64,000 bases of DNA from DATLLN01 sp963809205 (GTDB lineage Bacteria; Actinomycetota; Thermoleophilia; Gaiellales; JAICJC01). The first letter of the stretch is position 1. The number at the start of each line of letters is the position of its first letter. Where the stretch lies: positions 1-64,000 of the forward strand of contig CAWEIS010000001.1 in NCBI GenBank assembly GCA_963809205.1, given 5' to 3'. Positions 1 through 7,761 of this stretch are shown here, piece by piece. Position numbers and translations under genes: made by a program. The notes under the pieces are model-generated. The model saw nothing but the letters and a program-made list of their open reading frames with translations, had not been told where the DNA came from and ran no database searches.

Positions 1-50
1 TAGCGGCGGCGATCGGCCTCGCGGCGATGCTGGAGGCAGACCGGGACTGA
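1..50 (+). CDS. 3' end of an unidentified gene (partial)
   Basis: An open frame enters from the left edge and ends at the TGA at 48-50, giving 15 residues rich in Ala and Leu that finish LEADRD. It runs convergently toward the amine oxidase, whose stop lies 12 bp further on. That spacing fits a real gene end, but 15 residues cannot identify a family and the frame could be chance. Confidence 0.35.
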   Translation, partial: AAAIGLAAMLEADRD

Positions 51-62
51 CGGTCTAGGCGC

Positions 63-1703
63 TCAGCCCCGCTGCTTGGAGTAAGGCAGGTTCGCGAGCG
101 ATGACGGCACGCGCACGCGCAGCTTGCGCATGATCTCGATCGCCGCGCGGTCGCCGCTCTCGACGCCGCCGTTGAGGAATCCCTGGCTGTAGGTCGACGT
201 CGCCTCGCCGGCGAAGTGCACGTTGCCCTCGGCCCGCCCGGTGCCCTCCCAGAACCGCGTGTACTGCGCCCGTCCGAACGCGGCGTAAGAGCCCTTCGTC
301 CACTGGTCGTGCGGCCAGAGGTCGGCCCACGCGTGCCCGTTGAAGTGCTCGCGGGTGCCCGGCACGGCCTGGTCGATGCGGTGCAGCACCTGGTCGCGGA
401 GCGCCGTCGGCGCGGGGCCGTGGGGATCGGGCGCGCTCCACTCGCGGGCCGTGCGGCCGCCGGCGTAGGCCGTGATCAGCCCCGCCGTGCCGGGCTGTGC
501 CGCGGAGCTCTCCCAGGTGTCGAAGTCCGGGTCGACCGACTCCAGCGACGCGCTCCAGTCGCTCATCCGCCACGGCCGCCGGTCGTACTGGATCAGCACC
601 TTCGAGTCGTCGCCCATCGCCAGCTGCTCGATGGCCGCGCGCTTGTGCGCCGAGAACCCAGCGCCCGCGTAGTCGACGTCGCGCAGCGTCGTGAAGGGAA
701 GGGTCAGGATCACGAAGTCGGCGACCACCGGCCGGTGCCCGTCGAAGGTCAGCTCGTAGCGGCTGCCGACGCGCCGGATCGCCCGCAGCACCGTCTGTCG
801 GTGGATCGAGCCGGCGGGCAGCGTCTCGGCGCCGCGAGTCGTTACCAGGTCGTTGCCTCCGTGGACATGCCAGCGCTCGTCGCCGCCCGGATAGGGGATG
901 ACGAAGAAGTCGATCCAGTTGACCGCGGACAACCGGTCGAGGTTGGCGCCGTACCAGCTGCCCATCACCTCGTCGATGATCTTGCCGACCGCGGTGCCGA
1001 GAACGCCGGGGACGTGCGCCTCCAGCCACTCGGCCATAGTCAGCTGGTCGAGACGCACGGCGGCGGAGGTGGCAGTCCCGTACGACAGCGCAGCCGTGGT
1101 CACGGAGCCGTTCGCGCGCAGCACGCCTACCCTTTTCGCCTCGGCCGCAGCGGCGTCGCTGATCATGTCCATCGCCGCCTTCAGGTCGCGGTGCGGCACG
1201 CGGCCGCCGTCCGCCCACAACGGGTAGAAGGAGCCGTAGCGCGCCGACCACAGGTCGTCGAGCTCGAGGCCCAGCTGGCGCACGAGCTGGCGGATGTGCA
1301 CGTGCCTGGTGTCGATGAACTCGCCGCCGTGCTCGGCCACCTGGCCGTCCGCGAAGCCTCGCGCCGTCCAGCAGCGGCCGCCGATTCGCCCCCGCGACTC
1401 GAAGACCTGTGAGCCGACGCCGACGCGGTGCAGCTGGTAGGCGGCGGCGATCCCCGCCAGCCCGGCGCCGACGATCGCCACCGACGCGTCGGGCGCGCCG
1501 CTGCGGCTCGCGGCCCGCGCCCGCGTCGTGCCCAGGCCGCCGGCGGCAAGCAGCGCAGCGCCGCCCAGTACCGCCCCCGCCTGGAGCACGCCACGCCGGG
1601 TGTAGCCGTCGGCCGGCGAGCTCTCTTCGGGGACGCCGACGTGGCGCGCGACCGATTCGGCCTTGCACTCCATCGCCAGCCCTGAACGCCGTCCACCCCG
1701 CAT
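63..1703 (-). CDS. Tat-exported flavin monoamine oxidase
   Basis: A 546-residue FAD-dependent amine oxidase, expected to oxidise a primary or secondary amine to the aldehyde with H2O2 and ammonia outside the membrane. A twin-arginine signal (TRRGVLQAG, residues 35-43, then a hydrophobic stretch) comes first. Next is the Rossmann dinucleotide motif GAGLAG (79-84) with the downstream RIGGRCW loop, and near the C-terminus the FAD-binding FAGEAT...GFLNGG signature of the family. The ATG at 1703 was chosen because it keeps the Tat signal; the ATG at 1673 would also keep it, and neither has a strong ribosome-binding site. The frame stays open further upstream but that extension looks non-coding. 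Substrate unknown. Confidence 0.85.
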   Translation of the reverse strand: MRGGRRSGLAMECKAESVARHVGVPEESSPADGYTRRGVLQAGAVLGGAALLAAGGLGTTRARAASRSGAPDASVAIVGAGLAGIAAAYQLHRVGVGSQVFESRGRIGGRCWTARGFADGQVAEHGGEFIDTRHVHIRQLVRQLGLELDDLWSARYGSFYPLWADGGRVPHRDLKAAMDMISDAAAAEAKRVGVLRANGSVTTAALSYGTATSAAVRLDQLTMAEWLEAHVPGVLGTAVGKIIDEVMGSWYGANLDRLSAVNWIDFFVIPYPGGDERWHVHGGNDLVTTRGAETLPAGSIHRQTVLRAIRRVGSRYELTFDGHRPVVADFVILTLPFTTLRDVDYAGAGFSAHKRAAIEQLAMGDDSKVLIQYDRRPWRMSDWSASLESVDPDFDTWESSAAQPGTAGLITAYAGGRTAREWSAPDPHGPAPTALRDQVLHRIDQAVPGTREHFNGHAWADLWPHDQWTKGSYAAFGRAQYTRFWEGTGRAEGNVHFAGEATSTYSQGFLNGGVESGDRAAIEIMRKLRVRVPSSLANLPYSKQRG

Positions 1704-1883
1704 CGCCACCAGTAGACCAGACGACCGCCGCCCGGTCAACGCCTCCGTCCGGCCGGTGTAGGAAGCTTGCCACGTACGGCGATGGCTCCCGCAATGTTCT
1801 CCAAACTTCGATCCGCGATAGTCCTCCGCGACCGCCGACCGGGGCGCCACAGGCCCCGACTCCCCTCCGGCGGCAGTACGACG

Positions 1884-2099
1884 ATGCCCTACACCCCAGC
1901 CGACAGGGCCCGGCTCCACCGCGGCCTGCGAACAGCTCTTGCCATCTCGGCGCTCATGTGGTCCGTGACGATCGCAGCCGGGGTCGCCGCCGCCACCGTC
2001 TCGCTGTGGCTGGTACCGGCAGCCGTCGCCGCGGTGGCCGTCAGCTGCGCGGTCTGGCTGACCGAGATCGCCGACCGCCAGACCGCCGCCGGGCGCTAG
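1884..2099 (+). CDS. small two-helix membrane protein
   Basis: A 71-residue protein with a short basic N-terminus (about 15 residues) and two hydrophobic segments at about 18-38 and 40-58, ending in a polar tail. No family recognised. The ATG at 1884 has no clear Shine-Dalgarno; an upstream in-frame start near 1767 is possible but adds arginine-rich sequence of no obvious character. Its TAG stop shares the palindromic CTAG at 2096-2099 with the stop of the convergent kinase gene. Confidence 0.45.
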   Translation: MPYTPADRARLHRGLRTALAISALMWSVTIAAGVAAATVSLWLVPAAVAAVAVSCAVWLTEIADRQTAAGR

Positions 2100-2956
2100 G
2101 CATCCTCGGCGAGCCACCTGCTCGCCTCGACGTGCTCCTCGATCGTGCCGGAGTCGGTGATCGCCCACGCCAGCGTCTGGACGATCGTCCACCGCCGCGC
2201 CCGGTCGCGGTCGAGGTCGAGCGCCTCGCACAGCCGGTCGAGCCGTCGAAGCACCGCCTCGCGGCTGTGGCCGAGCTCGGTGCCGCGCACGATCGGCGCG
2301 AGCGAGAACTCGCGCTCGGCCAGAATCGGCTTCGGGTCGATCGCCAGCCATCGCTGACGCTGGGCGCGGAGCACGTTGCCCGCGTGGAGATCCTGGTGGA
2401 CGAGCACCAGCTCGCCCTGTGTTCCGGGGAGGTCGTGCAGCGCCGCCAGCGCCACGTCGAGCAGCTCCCGCTCGATCGGCCGCCCGGCGCTCTCCCAGTC
2501 GCGCTCGATGTCGCCGGCCCACCACGCCGCCTCCTCGGCGAGCGTTCGGAACGGCGGCCCCGCGGGCTGCCACAGGCGCGGGAGCAGGTCGGCGATCACG
2601 TCCAACGCCGCCTGCAGTGGCTCAGATGCCAGCGGCGTGCCCGGCTCGGCCCGCTCGAGCAGCAGCGCGTTGCACTCAGGTTCGTAGTCGAGCAGGACAA
2701 CAGCGCCGTCCCCCGACCAGTGCGCGAGGGCGGCAGCCTCGTGCTCGTTCTCGCGGCCGCGGAACGCCACCTTGAGCACGACGTGCGAGCCGTCCGCCCG
2801 CTCCGCGGGCATGGCCAGCGACTCGAACGCCTCGGCGAACGGCTCGCTCAGCTCGAGCGACCAGCGGGCCGCGCAGTCGCTCAGCACGCCGGGAAGCCGC
2901 TCCAGCCATTCGGCCCCCTCCGGCGACTCGGCGAGCCAGGCGAGGCCGTCGTGCAT
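2096..2956 (-). CDS. aminoglycoside/hydroxyurea kinase-like phosphotransferase (APH(6) type)
   Basis: A 286-residue cytosolic small-molecule kinase of the APH(6)/hydroxyurea-resistance family, which phosphorylates streptomycin-like substrates with ATP. The ATP-anchoring Lys sits in HVVLKVAF (about residue 62), the catalytic loop is HQDLHAGN (187-194) and the Mg-binding segment is IDPKP (206-210), with the usual order and spacing. Many environmental homologues have no proven resistance role, so the substrate is open. The start at 2956 faces the manA start at 2974 across only 17 bp, and its promoter probably overlaps that gene's. Confidence 0.75.
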   Translation of the reverse strand: MHDGLAWLAESPEGAEWLERLPGVLSDCAARWSLELSEPFAEAFESLAMPAERADGSHVVLKVAFRGRENEHEAAALAHWSGDGAVVLLDYEPECNALLLERAEPGTPLASEPLQAALDVIADLLPRLWQPAGPPFRTLAEEAAWWAGDIERDWESAGRPIERELLDVALAALHDLPGTQGELVLVHQDLHAGNVLRAQRQRWLAIDPKPILAEREFSLAPIVRGTELGHSREAVLRRLDRLCEALDLDRDRARRWTIVQTLAWAITDSGTIEEHVEASRWLAEDA

Positions 2957-2973
2957 GCCGATAGGCTAGCGAC
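2957..2973. promoter_or_regulatory. compact divergent leaderless promoter pair
   Basis: The 17 bp between the kinase ATG (minus) and the manA GTG (plus) contain TAGGCT on the plus strand (2962-2967) and TAGCCT on the minus strand (2968-2963). Each ends 6 nt before its start codon and there is no Shine-Dalgarno on either side. This is the layout of two overlapping -10 boxes driving leaderless mRNAs in opposite directions. Confidence 0.5.
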
Positions 2974-3903
2974 GTGCGCCCGGAACGGCTGACCCCGACC
3001 CGCGTCTACCGCTTCTACCAGGGTGGATTGCTGATCGACCGGCTGCGGGGCGATCCCGAGCGCGACACCGACCATCCCGAGGACTGGGTCGGATCGGTGA
3101 CGACGGCTAGCAACCCGGGCAGGGACGAGCCCGAGGCCGGGTTGTCGCGGCTCGCCGGCGGCGGGCTGCTGCGTGACGCGATCGCCGCCGACCCGGAGGG
3201 CTGGCTGGGCCCGGCGGCCGCGGCCGGCACGACGGGCGTGCTGGTCAAGCTGCTGGACGCGGCGCAGCGGCTGCCGGTGCATGCCCATCCCAGCCGCGCG
3301 TTCGCGGCCGAGCACCTGGGGTCGCCATTCGGCAAGACCGAGGCCTGGATCGTGCTGGCCACCCGCGAGGAGCACGCCGACGTGTGGATCGGGCTGCGCG
3401 AGCCTGTGTCCGCGGCGATCTACCGGCGGTGGATCGAGTCCCAGGACGTCGAGTCGCTGCTCGGGTCGCTGCACCGCGTGCCCGTGGGGGCCGGCGACGT
3501 GATCTACGTGCCCGCGGGGATTCCCCACTCGATCGGCGCCGGCGTGCTGATCGCGGAGCTGCAGGAGCCGACCGACTTCTCGATCGTGTGCGAGTGGCGC
3601 GGCTACCCGATCGACCCGGACGACACCCACCTGGGCATGGGCTGGGACGTCGCGCTCGGCGCGTTCGACCTGCGAGCGCACCAACCCGTCACAGCGTTGC
3701 CCGACGAGGCGCGCGAGTTCTTCTGGGCCGACGTCGATCCGTCCCCGGCGGGCCGGTTCGCGATCTGGATCGTGACCGCCGGCGAGGGTGAGATCGACGG
3801 CCGGCCGGCGCGTGCCGGTGACACGCTGGCGGTGCCGGCCGCCGTGACCGACGTGCAGGTCAGCGGCGGGCTCGAAATCCTGCGCTGCCTGGGCCCGGCC
3901 TGA
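2974..3903 (+). CDS. manA: mannose-6-phosphate isomerase, class I
   Basis: A 309-residue zinc-dependent isomerase interconverting mannose-6-phosphate and fructose-6-phosphate, feeding GDP-mannose and glycan synthesis. The cupin metal site is visible: His in LPVHAHPS (about residue 105), Glu in GKTEAW and His in GIPHSIG, followed by the second cupin repeat. The GTG at 2974 is preceded by a TAGGCT box 6 nt upstream and no ribosome-binding site, so the mRNA is probably leaderless. The protein is shorter than the approximately 390-residue enterobacterial enzyme but normal for the compact class I forms in actinobacteria. Confidence 0.85.
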   Translation: MRPERLTPTRVYRFYQGGLLIDRLRGDPERDTDHPEDWVGSVTTASNPGRDEPEAGLSRLAGGGLLRDAIAADPEGWLGPAAAAGTTGVLVKLLDAAQRLPVHAHPSRAFAAEHLGSPFGKTEAWIVLATREEHADVWIGLREPVSAAIYRRWIESQDVESLLGSLHRVPVGAGDVIYVPAGIPHSIGAGVLIAELQEPTDFSIVCEWRGYPIDPDDTHLGMGWDVALGAFDLRAHQPVTALPDEAREFFWADVDPSPAGRFAIWIVTAGEGEIDGRPARAGDTLAVPAAVTDVQVSGGLEILRCLGPA

Positions 3904-3958
3904 CCCGTGGCACACAGACGCAGGCCGACGGGCGTGCGCGGTTCGTGATCGAACGCTC

Positions 3959-3999
3959 TTGACATCGGTTGCTCCGAATTGAGACAGTCAGCTCAAATT
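3959..3999 (+). promoter_or_regulatory. promoter with operator-like dyad upstream of the mauE/mauD-like operon
   Basis: TTGACA at 3959-3964 is a perfect -35 element. Just downstream lies an AT-rich dyad, AATTGAG (3977-3983), 8 nt, then CTCAAATT (3992-3999), an almost perfect inverted repeat where the -10 region would fall. The local base composition is strikingly different from the GC-rich surroundings. A regulator site overlapping the promoter is inferred; the factor is unknown. Confidence 0.5.
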
Positions 4000-4027
4000 A
4001 GAACCCTGCGGAGATGGGGGTCTCTCG

Positions 4028-4552
4028 GTGGCGCTCGGAATCGCGTGGACCTGTAGGGTCGTGTTGGCGACCGTTCTGGTGTTGTCCGCTAGCTGGAAGC
4101 TCGGACATCGCACCGAGTTCGCGCGTGCGTACCGCGGGTTGGCGCCGAAGTCGATCGCCGGCGCTGCCGGCCCGGCGCTGTGGCTGGTTGCGGGCCTGGA
4201 GCTGCTGACGGCCGGCCTGGTCATGGCCGGCACGTGGATCGGCCCGGCGCTCGCGCTGCTGCTGGTCGGCGCATTCACGCTGCGGATCGCGGCGGCGCCG
4301 GGGCTGGCCGAGTGCGGCTGCTGGACGATGAGCTTCGTCCCCGAGCCGGCCGTCGCCCGGCGGCTCACGCTGACCCGCAACACCGTCGTGCTGGCGGTGG
4401 CCGCGGTGGCGTTGGTCGCGCCGTCCGAGATCGCCGCCCGCGACCTGCTGGCGCCGGTGACGGCGGGCGTGCTGCTCGGCCTGATCGTCGTCGAGCTCCC
4501 GCTGATCGTCTCCATCGCGACCATTCACCGGCGGCTGGTGAACCGGGCATGA
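4028..4552 (+). CDS. MauE/DoxX-family redox membrane protein
   Basis: A 174-residue integral membrane protein with about four helices (roughly 8-22, 48-68, 72-88, 116-134) and a fifth near 138-165. It carries a conserved CGCW pair (C96, C98) on a loop, the pattern of MauE-like proteins. MauE is needed for methylamine dehydrogenase light-chain maturation and is thought to pass electrons during disulfide formation. The GTG at 4028 has a purine-rich GGAGATGGGGG segment upstream. Its stop overlaps the next gene's ATG as ATGA, so the two are translationally coupled. First gene of a four-gene unit; probable partner of the MauD-like protein. Confidence 0.75.
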   Translation: MALGIAWTCRVVLATVLVLSASWKLGHRTEFARAYRGLAPKSIAGAAGPALWLVAGLELLTAGLVMAGTWIGPALALLLVGAFTLRIAAAPGLAECGCWTMSFVPEPAVARRLTLTRNTVVLAVAAVALVAPSEIAARDLLAPVTAGVLLGLIVVELPLIVSIATIHRRLVNRA

Positions 4553-5139
4553 GCGACGCATTCTGGGTGTCGTACGTTCTGCTCTGGATCCTGGTCGCCG
4601 GGCTGCTTGGACTGGTGCTGCTGCTCTACCGCCAGTTCGGGATGAGCTACCTGGCGCCGCATGCCCAGGTCTCGATGCAGGGCCTGGACGTCGGCAGCCG
4701 CGCGCCGGCCGTCGCCCTCGAGGGGCTGGACGGGGCGGAGCGCGGCCTGACGTGGGGCGGCTCGCCCAACGGCCTGCGCGCGCGGCTGATGGTGTTCGCG
4801 CTGCCCAGCTGCGCGATCTGCGTCGACCTCGCCGGGGAGCTGCAGTCGCTGCCCGAGCAGTGGCAGGGCGTCGAGTTCGCCTGGGTGGACGGCAGCGCCA
4901 AGCCGCGGCCCGACCGGCCCGTGGACGACGCGCCCGGGTGGACGGTCGGCACCGTCCCCGACGACGCGGCTCACGAGCAGTGGGACGTCTCTGCCGTGCC
5001 GTTCGCATTCCTGGTGGCCGCCGACGGCGTGATCGTCTCGAAGCGGCTGATCAACTCCCGTCAAGATGTCGAAGACCAGCTCGCCGAGGCGCTGCCCGCG
5101 CCTCGTGTCATCACCGTCGAAAGGGGCGCAGCGCCGTGA
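4549..5139 (+). CDS. MauD-like membrane-anchored thioredoxin-fold protein
   Basis: A 196-residue protein with one N-terminal transmembrane anchor (about 8-28) and an extracytoplasmic thioredoxin/TlpA-like domain. The active-site pair is PSCAIC (C88, C91) and the cis-proline loop is SAVPFAF (about 147-153). MauD proteins assist disulfide formation or isomerisation in the six-disulfide methylamine dehydrogenase light chain. Here the likely client is the cysteine-rich Tat substrate encoded next. It overlaps the upstream stop (ATGA at 4549-4552) and the downstream GTG (GTGA at 5136-5139), indicating coupled translation. No mauB heavy chain or mauG lies nearby, so methylamine oxidation itself is not supported. 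Confidence 0.75.
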   Translation: MSDAFWVSYVLLWILVAGLLGLVLLLYRQFGMSYLAPHAQVSMQGLDVGSRAPAVALEGLDGAERGLTWGGSPNGLRARLMVFALPSCAICVDLAGELQSLPEQWQGVEFAWVDGSAKPRPDRPVDDAPGWTVGTVPDDAAHEQWDVSAVPFAFLVAADGVIVSKRLINSRQDVEDQLAEALPAPRVITVERGAAP

Positions 5140-5699
5140 CCGATCAGGTTCGTGGACTCAGCACCAGGCTCGCCGTGGCCGTCAACCGCCGCCACTTCCT
5201 CCGCCGCGCCGCCAACGCGACCTTCGCCGGAGTGGCGTTCGCCGCCGCCGGCAAGCTGGTCTCGCCGACGGAGGCGTTCGGCTACGCCAGCCACTGCGAG
5301 AGCCCGGCCGGCCTCGGCTGCCCGCGCGGCTGCGGGAACGGCCAGTGCTGCAACGTCAGCAGCCGGCCGGCCGCATGTCGCTGCGGCACCGGCGCAACCT
5401 GCAAGAACGACGGGAACCACTGCCTGGGCCGGGCCTCGACCTGGAGCGGCACCGGCTGCTGGACGTGCACGACCACGAAGTGCACCGCCCAGGGCAAGGT
5501 GCGCGTCCAGAGCACGTGCTGCGATTGCAAGACGTCGGGCTGTGAGAAGGCCGGGCACATCTGCATCAGCTACAAGACGACGCAGACCGTGATCGGTGGC
5601 TGCCACTCAGCACCGGATGCCGTCGCCGGCGGGGTGATGGCCGTCGACACCGGGGATCCCGAGACGTCGTGGAGCCGGCTGACCGGGGCTGCCCGGTGA
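5136..5699 (+). CDS. Tat-exported cysteine-rich protein, possible MauD/MauE client
   Basis: A 187-residue protein with a Tat signal NRRHFLRRA (17-25), a hydrophobic stretch to about residue 40, then a 100-residue domain containing 18 cysteines (54 to 156). It includes CC pairs, a CRC and a CWTC, followed by a polar tail. Eighteen cysteines would allow nine disulfides, or fewer plus a bound cofactor. The methylamine dehydrogenase light chain is also a small Tat-exported, disulfide-packed protein made with MauE and MauD, but I see no convincing match to its tryptophan tryptophylquinone residues and no heavy-chain gene. The Shine-Dalgarno AAAGGGG precedes the GTG. The gene overlaps neighbours on both sides (GTGA). 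Confidence 0.7.
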   Translation: MTDQVRGLSTRLAVAVNRRHFLRRAANATFAGVAFAAAGKLVSPTEAFGYASHCESPAGLGCPRGCGNGQCCNVSSRPAACRCGTGATCKNDGNHCLGRASTWSGTGCWTCTTTKCTAQGKVRVQSTCCDCKTSGCEKAGHICISYKTTQTVIGGCHSAPDAVAGGVMAVDTGDPETSWSRLTGAAR

Positions 5700-6337
5700 T
5701 CGAGCTGGTCGCGGCGGCGGGCTTCGGCATCGTCGTCGGGCTGCTGGACAGCCGCTCCGGCTGAGCGGCAAACGCGTACCTGATCGCGTCGGGAGGGCGT
5801 GACCCTCTCACCCGAGTACGAGCAGCAGGCGCCTTCGCTGTCGGCGCCTGCGCCGGCGGCGCGACGATCGCACTGATCGCCGCGGGGATCGGCGGGCTGC
5901 TCGACGGCTGGTGGTGGGCGGTCGCCGCGGCGGTGCTCGCCGTCCTGGCGCTGATCTGGCACCTGAGCGGCCGCACAGGGTTCCCGTTCGACCGCTCGGG
6001 CGTCCAGGCGAACCGGGAGTGGGCGATGTCGACCCGCGTCGGCCGCGTCTACTTCGGCTACCTGCTCGGCGTCGGCGTGATTACCCACCTGACCACGCCG
6101 CTGGTCTACGCGCTGCTCGCGCTCAGCGCCGCCGCTGGCTGGCAGGCCGCGCTCGCGCTGGGGATCGGATTCGGCCTGGGCCGCTCGCTGCTGGCCGTCG
6201 CCGGCGCCGTGATGGTCGACCGAGGCGGCGACCCCGGCGAGATCTCGACCCGGATCATCACGCCGGGTGCGGTGGATCGATGGGTTGGCGCCGTGAGCGC
6301 GCTGGCCGTGGTCGCAGTTGTGGTTGCCGCGGTCTGA
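5696..6337 (+). CDS. polytopic membrane protein of the mau-like operon, split by an in-frame TGA
   Basis: A GTG at 5696 overlaps the preceding stop (GTGA). The frame then encodes 22 residues ending LLDSRSG before a TGA at 5762-5764. The same frame continues without another stop to 6337, reading AANAYLIASG and then about four to five hydrophobic helices, 213 codons in all. The part after the TGA could start at the GTG at 5933, which would lose one helix. The coupled GTG and the continuity of hydrophobic sequence say the two parts were one gene. The TGA may be a nonsense mutation, a base error or, less likely, recoding. The position is where mauF-type genes occur, but I cannot assign a family. 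Confidence 0.55.
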
Positions 6338-6743
6338 GTATCGGCAGTCAGCTCGCCAGAGGCATCCATTCCCGTCCATGAGCTCTCCGGGAGTGCGATC
6401 GACGCGATGACGCTGCGTTGCCCTCCGATCCTGGCGCACCATTCCAGCGGCGCGCCGATTGTGAGCTTGGCGCGATGCCCGGCGATCCTGGTCGGCGTGC
6501 CGCTCAGTCGTTCCAGCCCGAAGCCCGGGGAATACCAGCGCGACCAGCTGACCAGTACGCCCTCGGGTTCGAGCTGGTCGACTGGCGCCGTGCAGCGGGT
6601 CGTCGAGGCGTGGTCGTGCACGGGTTGTGCTCGGCGCCCGTGCTCAGATACACCATTGCATCGGAGAAGCTGGTGGTGAACTGCCACCTGTAGCGGCGGT
6701 AGGCAAAGGATTCGTGGCGCGGACAACGGGGCACTGAGAGCAT
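6338..6743 (-). pseudogene. frameshifted remnant of a small secreted or cytosolic protein
   Basis: The minus strand reads coherent protein in two frames: from an ATG at 6743 (MLSVPRC..., with YRWQFTTSFSDAMVYLS) to about 6620, then in another frame from about 6620 to 6340 (containing GVLVSWSRWYSPGF, PTRIAGHRAKL and SVIASIALPESSW). The second part has the look of the Gly-Arg-Pro-Ala-lysine core found in several actinobacterial hypothetical proteins. The frame change is not a simple +1 insertion and the C-terminus runs antisense into the membrane gene, so it seems truncated. Alternatively this is non-coding. Confidence 0.35.
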
Positions 6744-7058
6744 GTGTCCGACCCGTCTCAGCCCGACGACCCGCTCGACGTGACGGCCGATCGCCCACGC
6801 GACCTGGACGCGTCGGCTGATCGCCCGCCCGACCTCGACGCGCCGGCAGTGCCGTTCCTCAACCGGCGGCAGCGGCCGCGGCGGGGGGCCGAGTCGGCCG
6901 CCGTCCGCCTCGTCGCGACCTGCGGCATCGTCGGCATCTCGGTGGCGGTCGCCGCGATCCTCGGCACCCAGGACGTCTCGGCGTGGATCATCGGCCTGGT
7001 CGTGTCCGTGACCAGCGTGGTGCTGGCGGGGCTGCTCTGGTCGTCCCGCACGCTGTAA
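6744..7058 (+). CDS. small membrane protein with repetitive acidic N-terminus
   Basis: A 104-residue protein. Residues 1-40 are polar and contain two near copies of ADRPRDLDA, residues 41-50 are basic, and two hydrophobic helices follow at about 54-72 and 78-98. The GTG at 6744 has a GAGAG ribosome-binding site. No family recognised. The GTG abuts a minus-strand ATG at 6743. Confidence 0.55.
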   Translation: MSDPSQPDDPLDVTADRPRDLDASADRPPDLDAPAVPFLNRRQRPRRGAESAAVRLVATCGIVGISVAVAAILGTQDVSAWIIGLVVSVTSVVLAGLLWSSRTL

Positions 7059-7096
7059 GGCCGCCGGGGAGGCCTGTGCGGGCTACGATTTGCGCC

Positions 7097-7426
7097 ATGC
7101 GTTCGCGGGAGGAGCGGCTTGCGATGAACGAGGTGCTGTTCCGCAAAGCCAATGATCGCATCGACGAAACGGCCGAGCGGCAGGGTCGCGCCGCCGAGCC
7201 GATCGAGTTCTACTGCGAGTGCTCCGATCGGGACTGCGCCGAGCGGATCCCGATCTCGGCGCACGAGTTCGAGACCGTCCGCGCCAAACCGACCCAGTTC
7301 ATCGTGAAGCCCGGGCACGAGGTCGCCGAGATCGAGCACGTGGTCCTCCGGAACCCGCTGTATCAGGTCGTCGAGAAGACCGGCGAGGCCGCCGAGTATG
7401 TCACCGAGAAGCTCGACGACGACTAG
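7097..7426 (+). CDS. conserved small protein with a CxC-x4-C motif
   Basis: A 109-residue soluble protein: a basic/acidic helical N-terminus (1-33), then EFYCECSDRDCAERIPIS with C40, C42 and C47, then a mixed region ending in a charged C-terminal helix. The cysteines suggest a metal site, but only three are present. TACGAT at 7084-7089 lies 7 nt before the ATG and there is no Shine-Dalgarno, consistent with a leaderless mRNA. Proteins of this size and motif occur in many actinobacteria without known function; I recognise the type but not a named family. Confidence 0.65.
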   Translation: MRSREERLAMNEVLFRKANDRIDETAERQGRAAEPIEFYCECSDRDCAERIPISAHEFETVRAKPTQFIVKPGHEVAEIEHVVLRNPLYQVVEKTGEAAEYVTEKLDDD

Positions 7427-7536
7427 CCGCCCCAGGAGACATCGGCATCCGTTCGGGACGACCGGCGGTGTTTTGCGCGGGCCACACCTCGGGCATCCGG
7501 AATGCAACCGTGTCGATCTCGACGGAGGCAGAACTG

Positions 7537-7728
7537 ATGAGTGCAGCTGATATCGCCAACCTGGTGGTCAAGCCCGCCGTGACCGGCACCATGCGTGCGC
7601 GCAAGACCAAGGCCGAGCGCGATCGGGTGACTAAGCGACAGTGGGCCGCCTACATCGGCGTCGCCGTGGTGACGACGCTGCTCACGCGCCAGCTCAACCA
7701 GCTGATCGAGCGCCGGCTGGGCGACTGA
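7537..7728 (+). CDS. small single-helix membrane protein
   Basis: A 63-residue protein with a basic central stretch (about 20-37) followed by one hydrophobic helix (about 40-55) and a charged tail. The ATG at 7537 is 9 nt after a GGAGG ribosome-binding site at 7523-7527, which decides the start over an upstream in-frame GTG. The type resembles DUF4235-like small actinobacterial membrane proteins, but the match is too weak to name. Confidence 0.55.
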   Translation: MSAADIANLVVKPAVTGTMRARKTKAERDRVTKRQWAAYIGVAVVTTLLTRQLNQLIERRLGD

Positions 7729-7761
7729 CCTAAACCGTCGCCGGCTACGCAAACTCTTGAT

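Noticed and set aside
216..1412. 398-codon frame antisense to the amine oxidase
   Set aside because: Arg/Gly/Pro/His-rich shadow frame with no motif; the opposite strand has a full FAD-oxidase signature.
4028..5699. true methylamine dehydrogenase operon
   Set aside because: No heavy-chain (mauB), mauG or amicyanin gene, and the cysteine-rich protein lacks an evident TTQ tryptophan pattern.
5762..5764. TGA as a selenocysteine codon
   Set aside because: No clear SECIS-type hairpin directly downstream and no selenoprotein family recognised; nonsense or base error is simpler.
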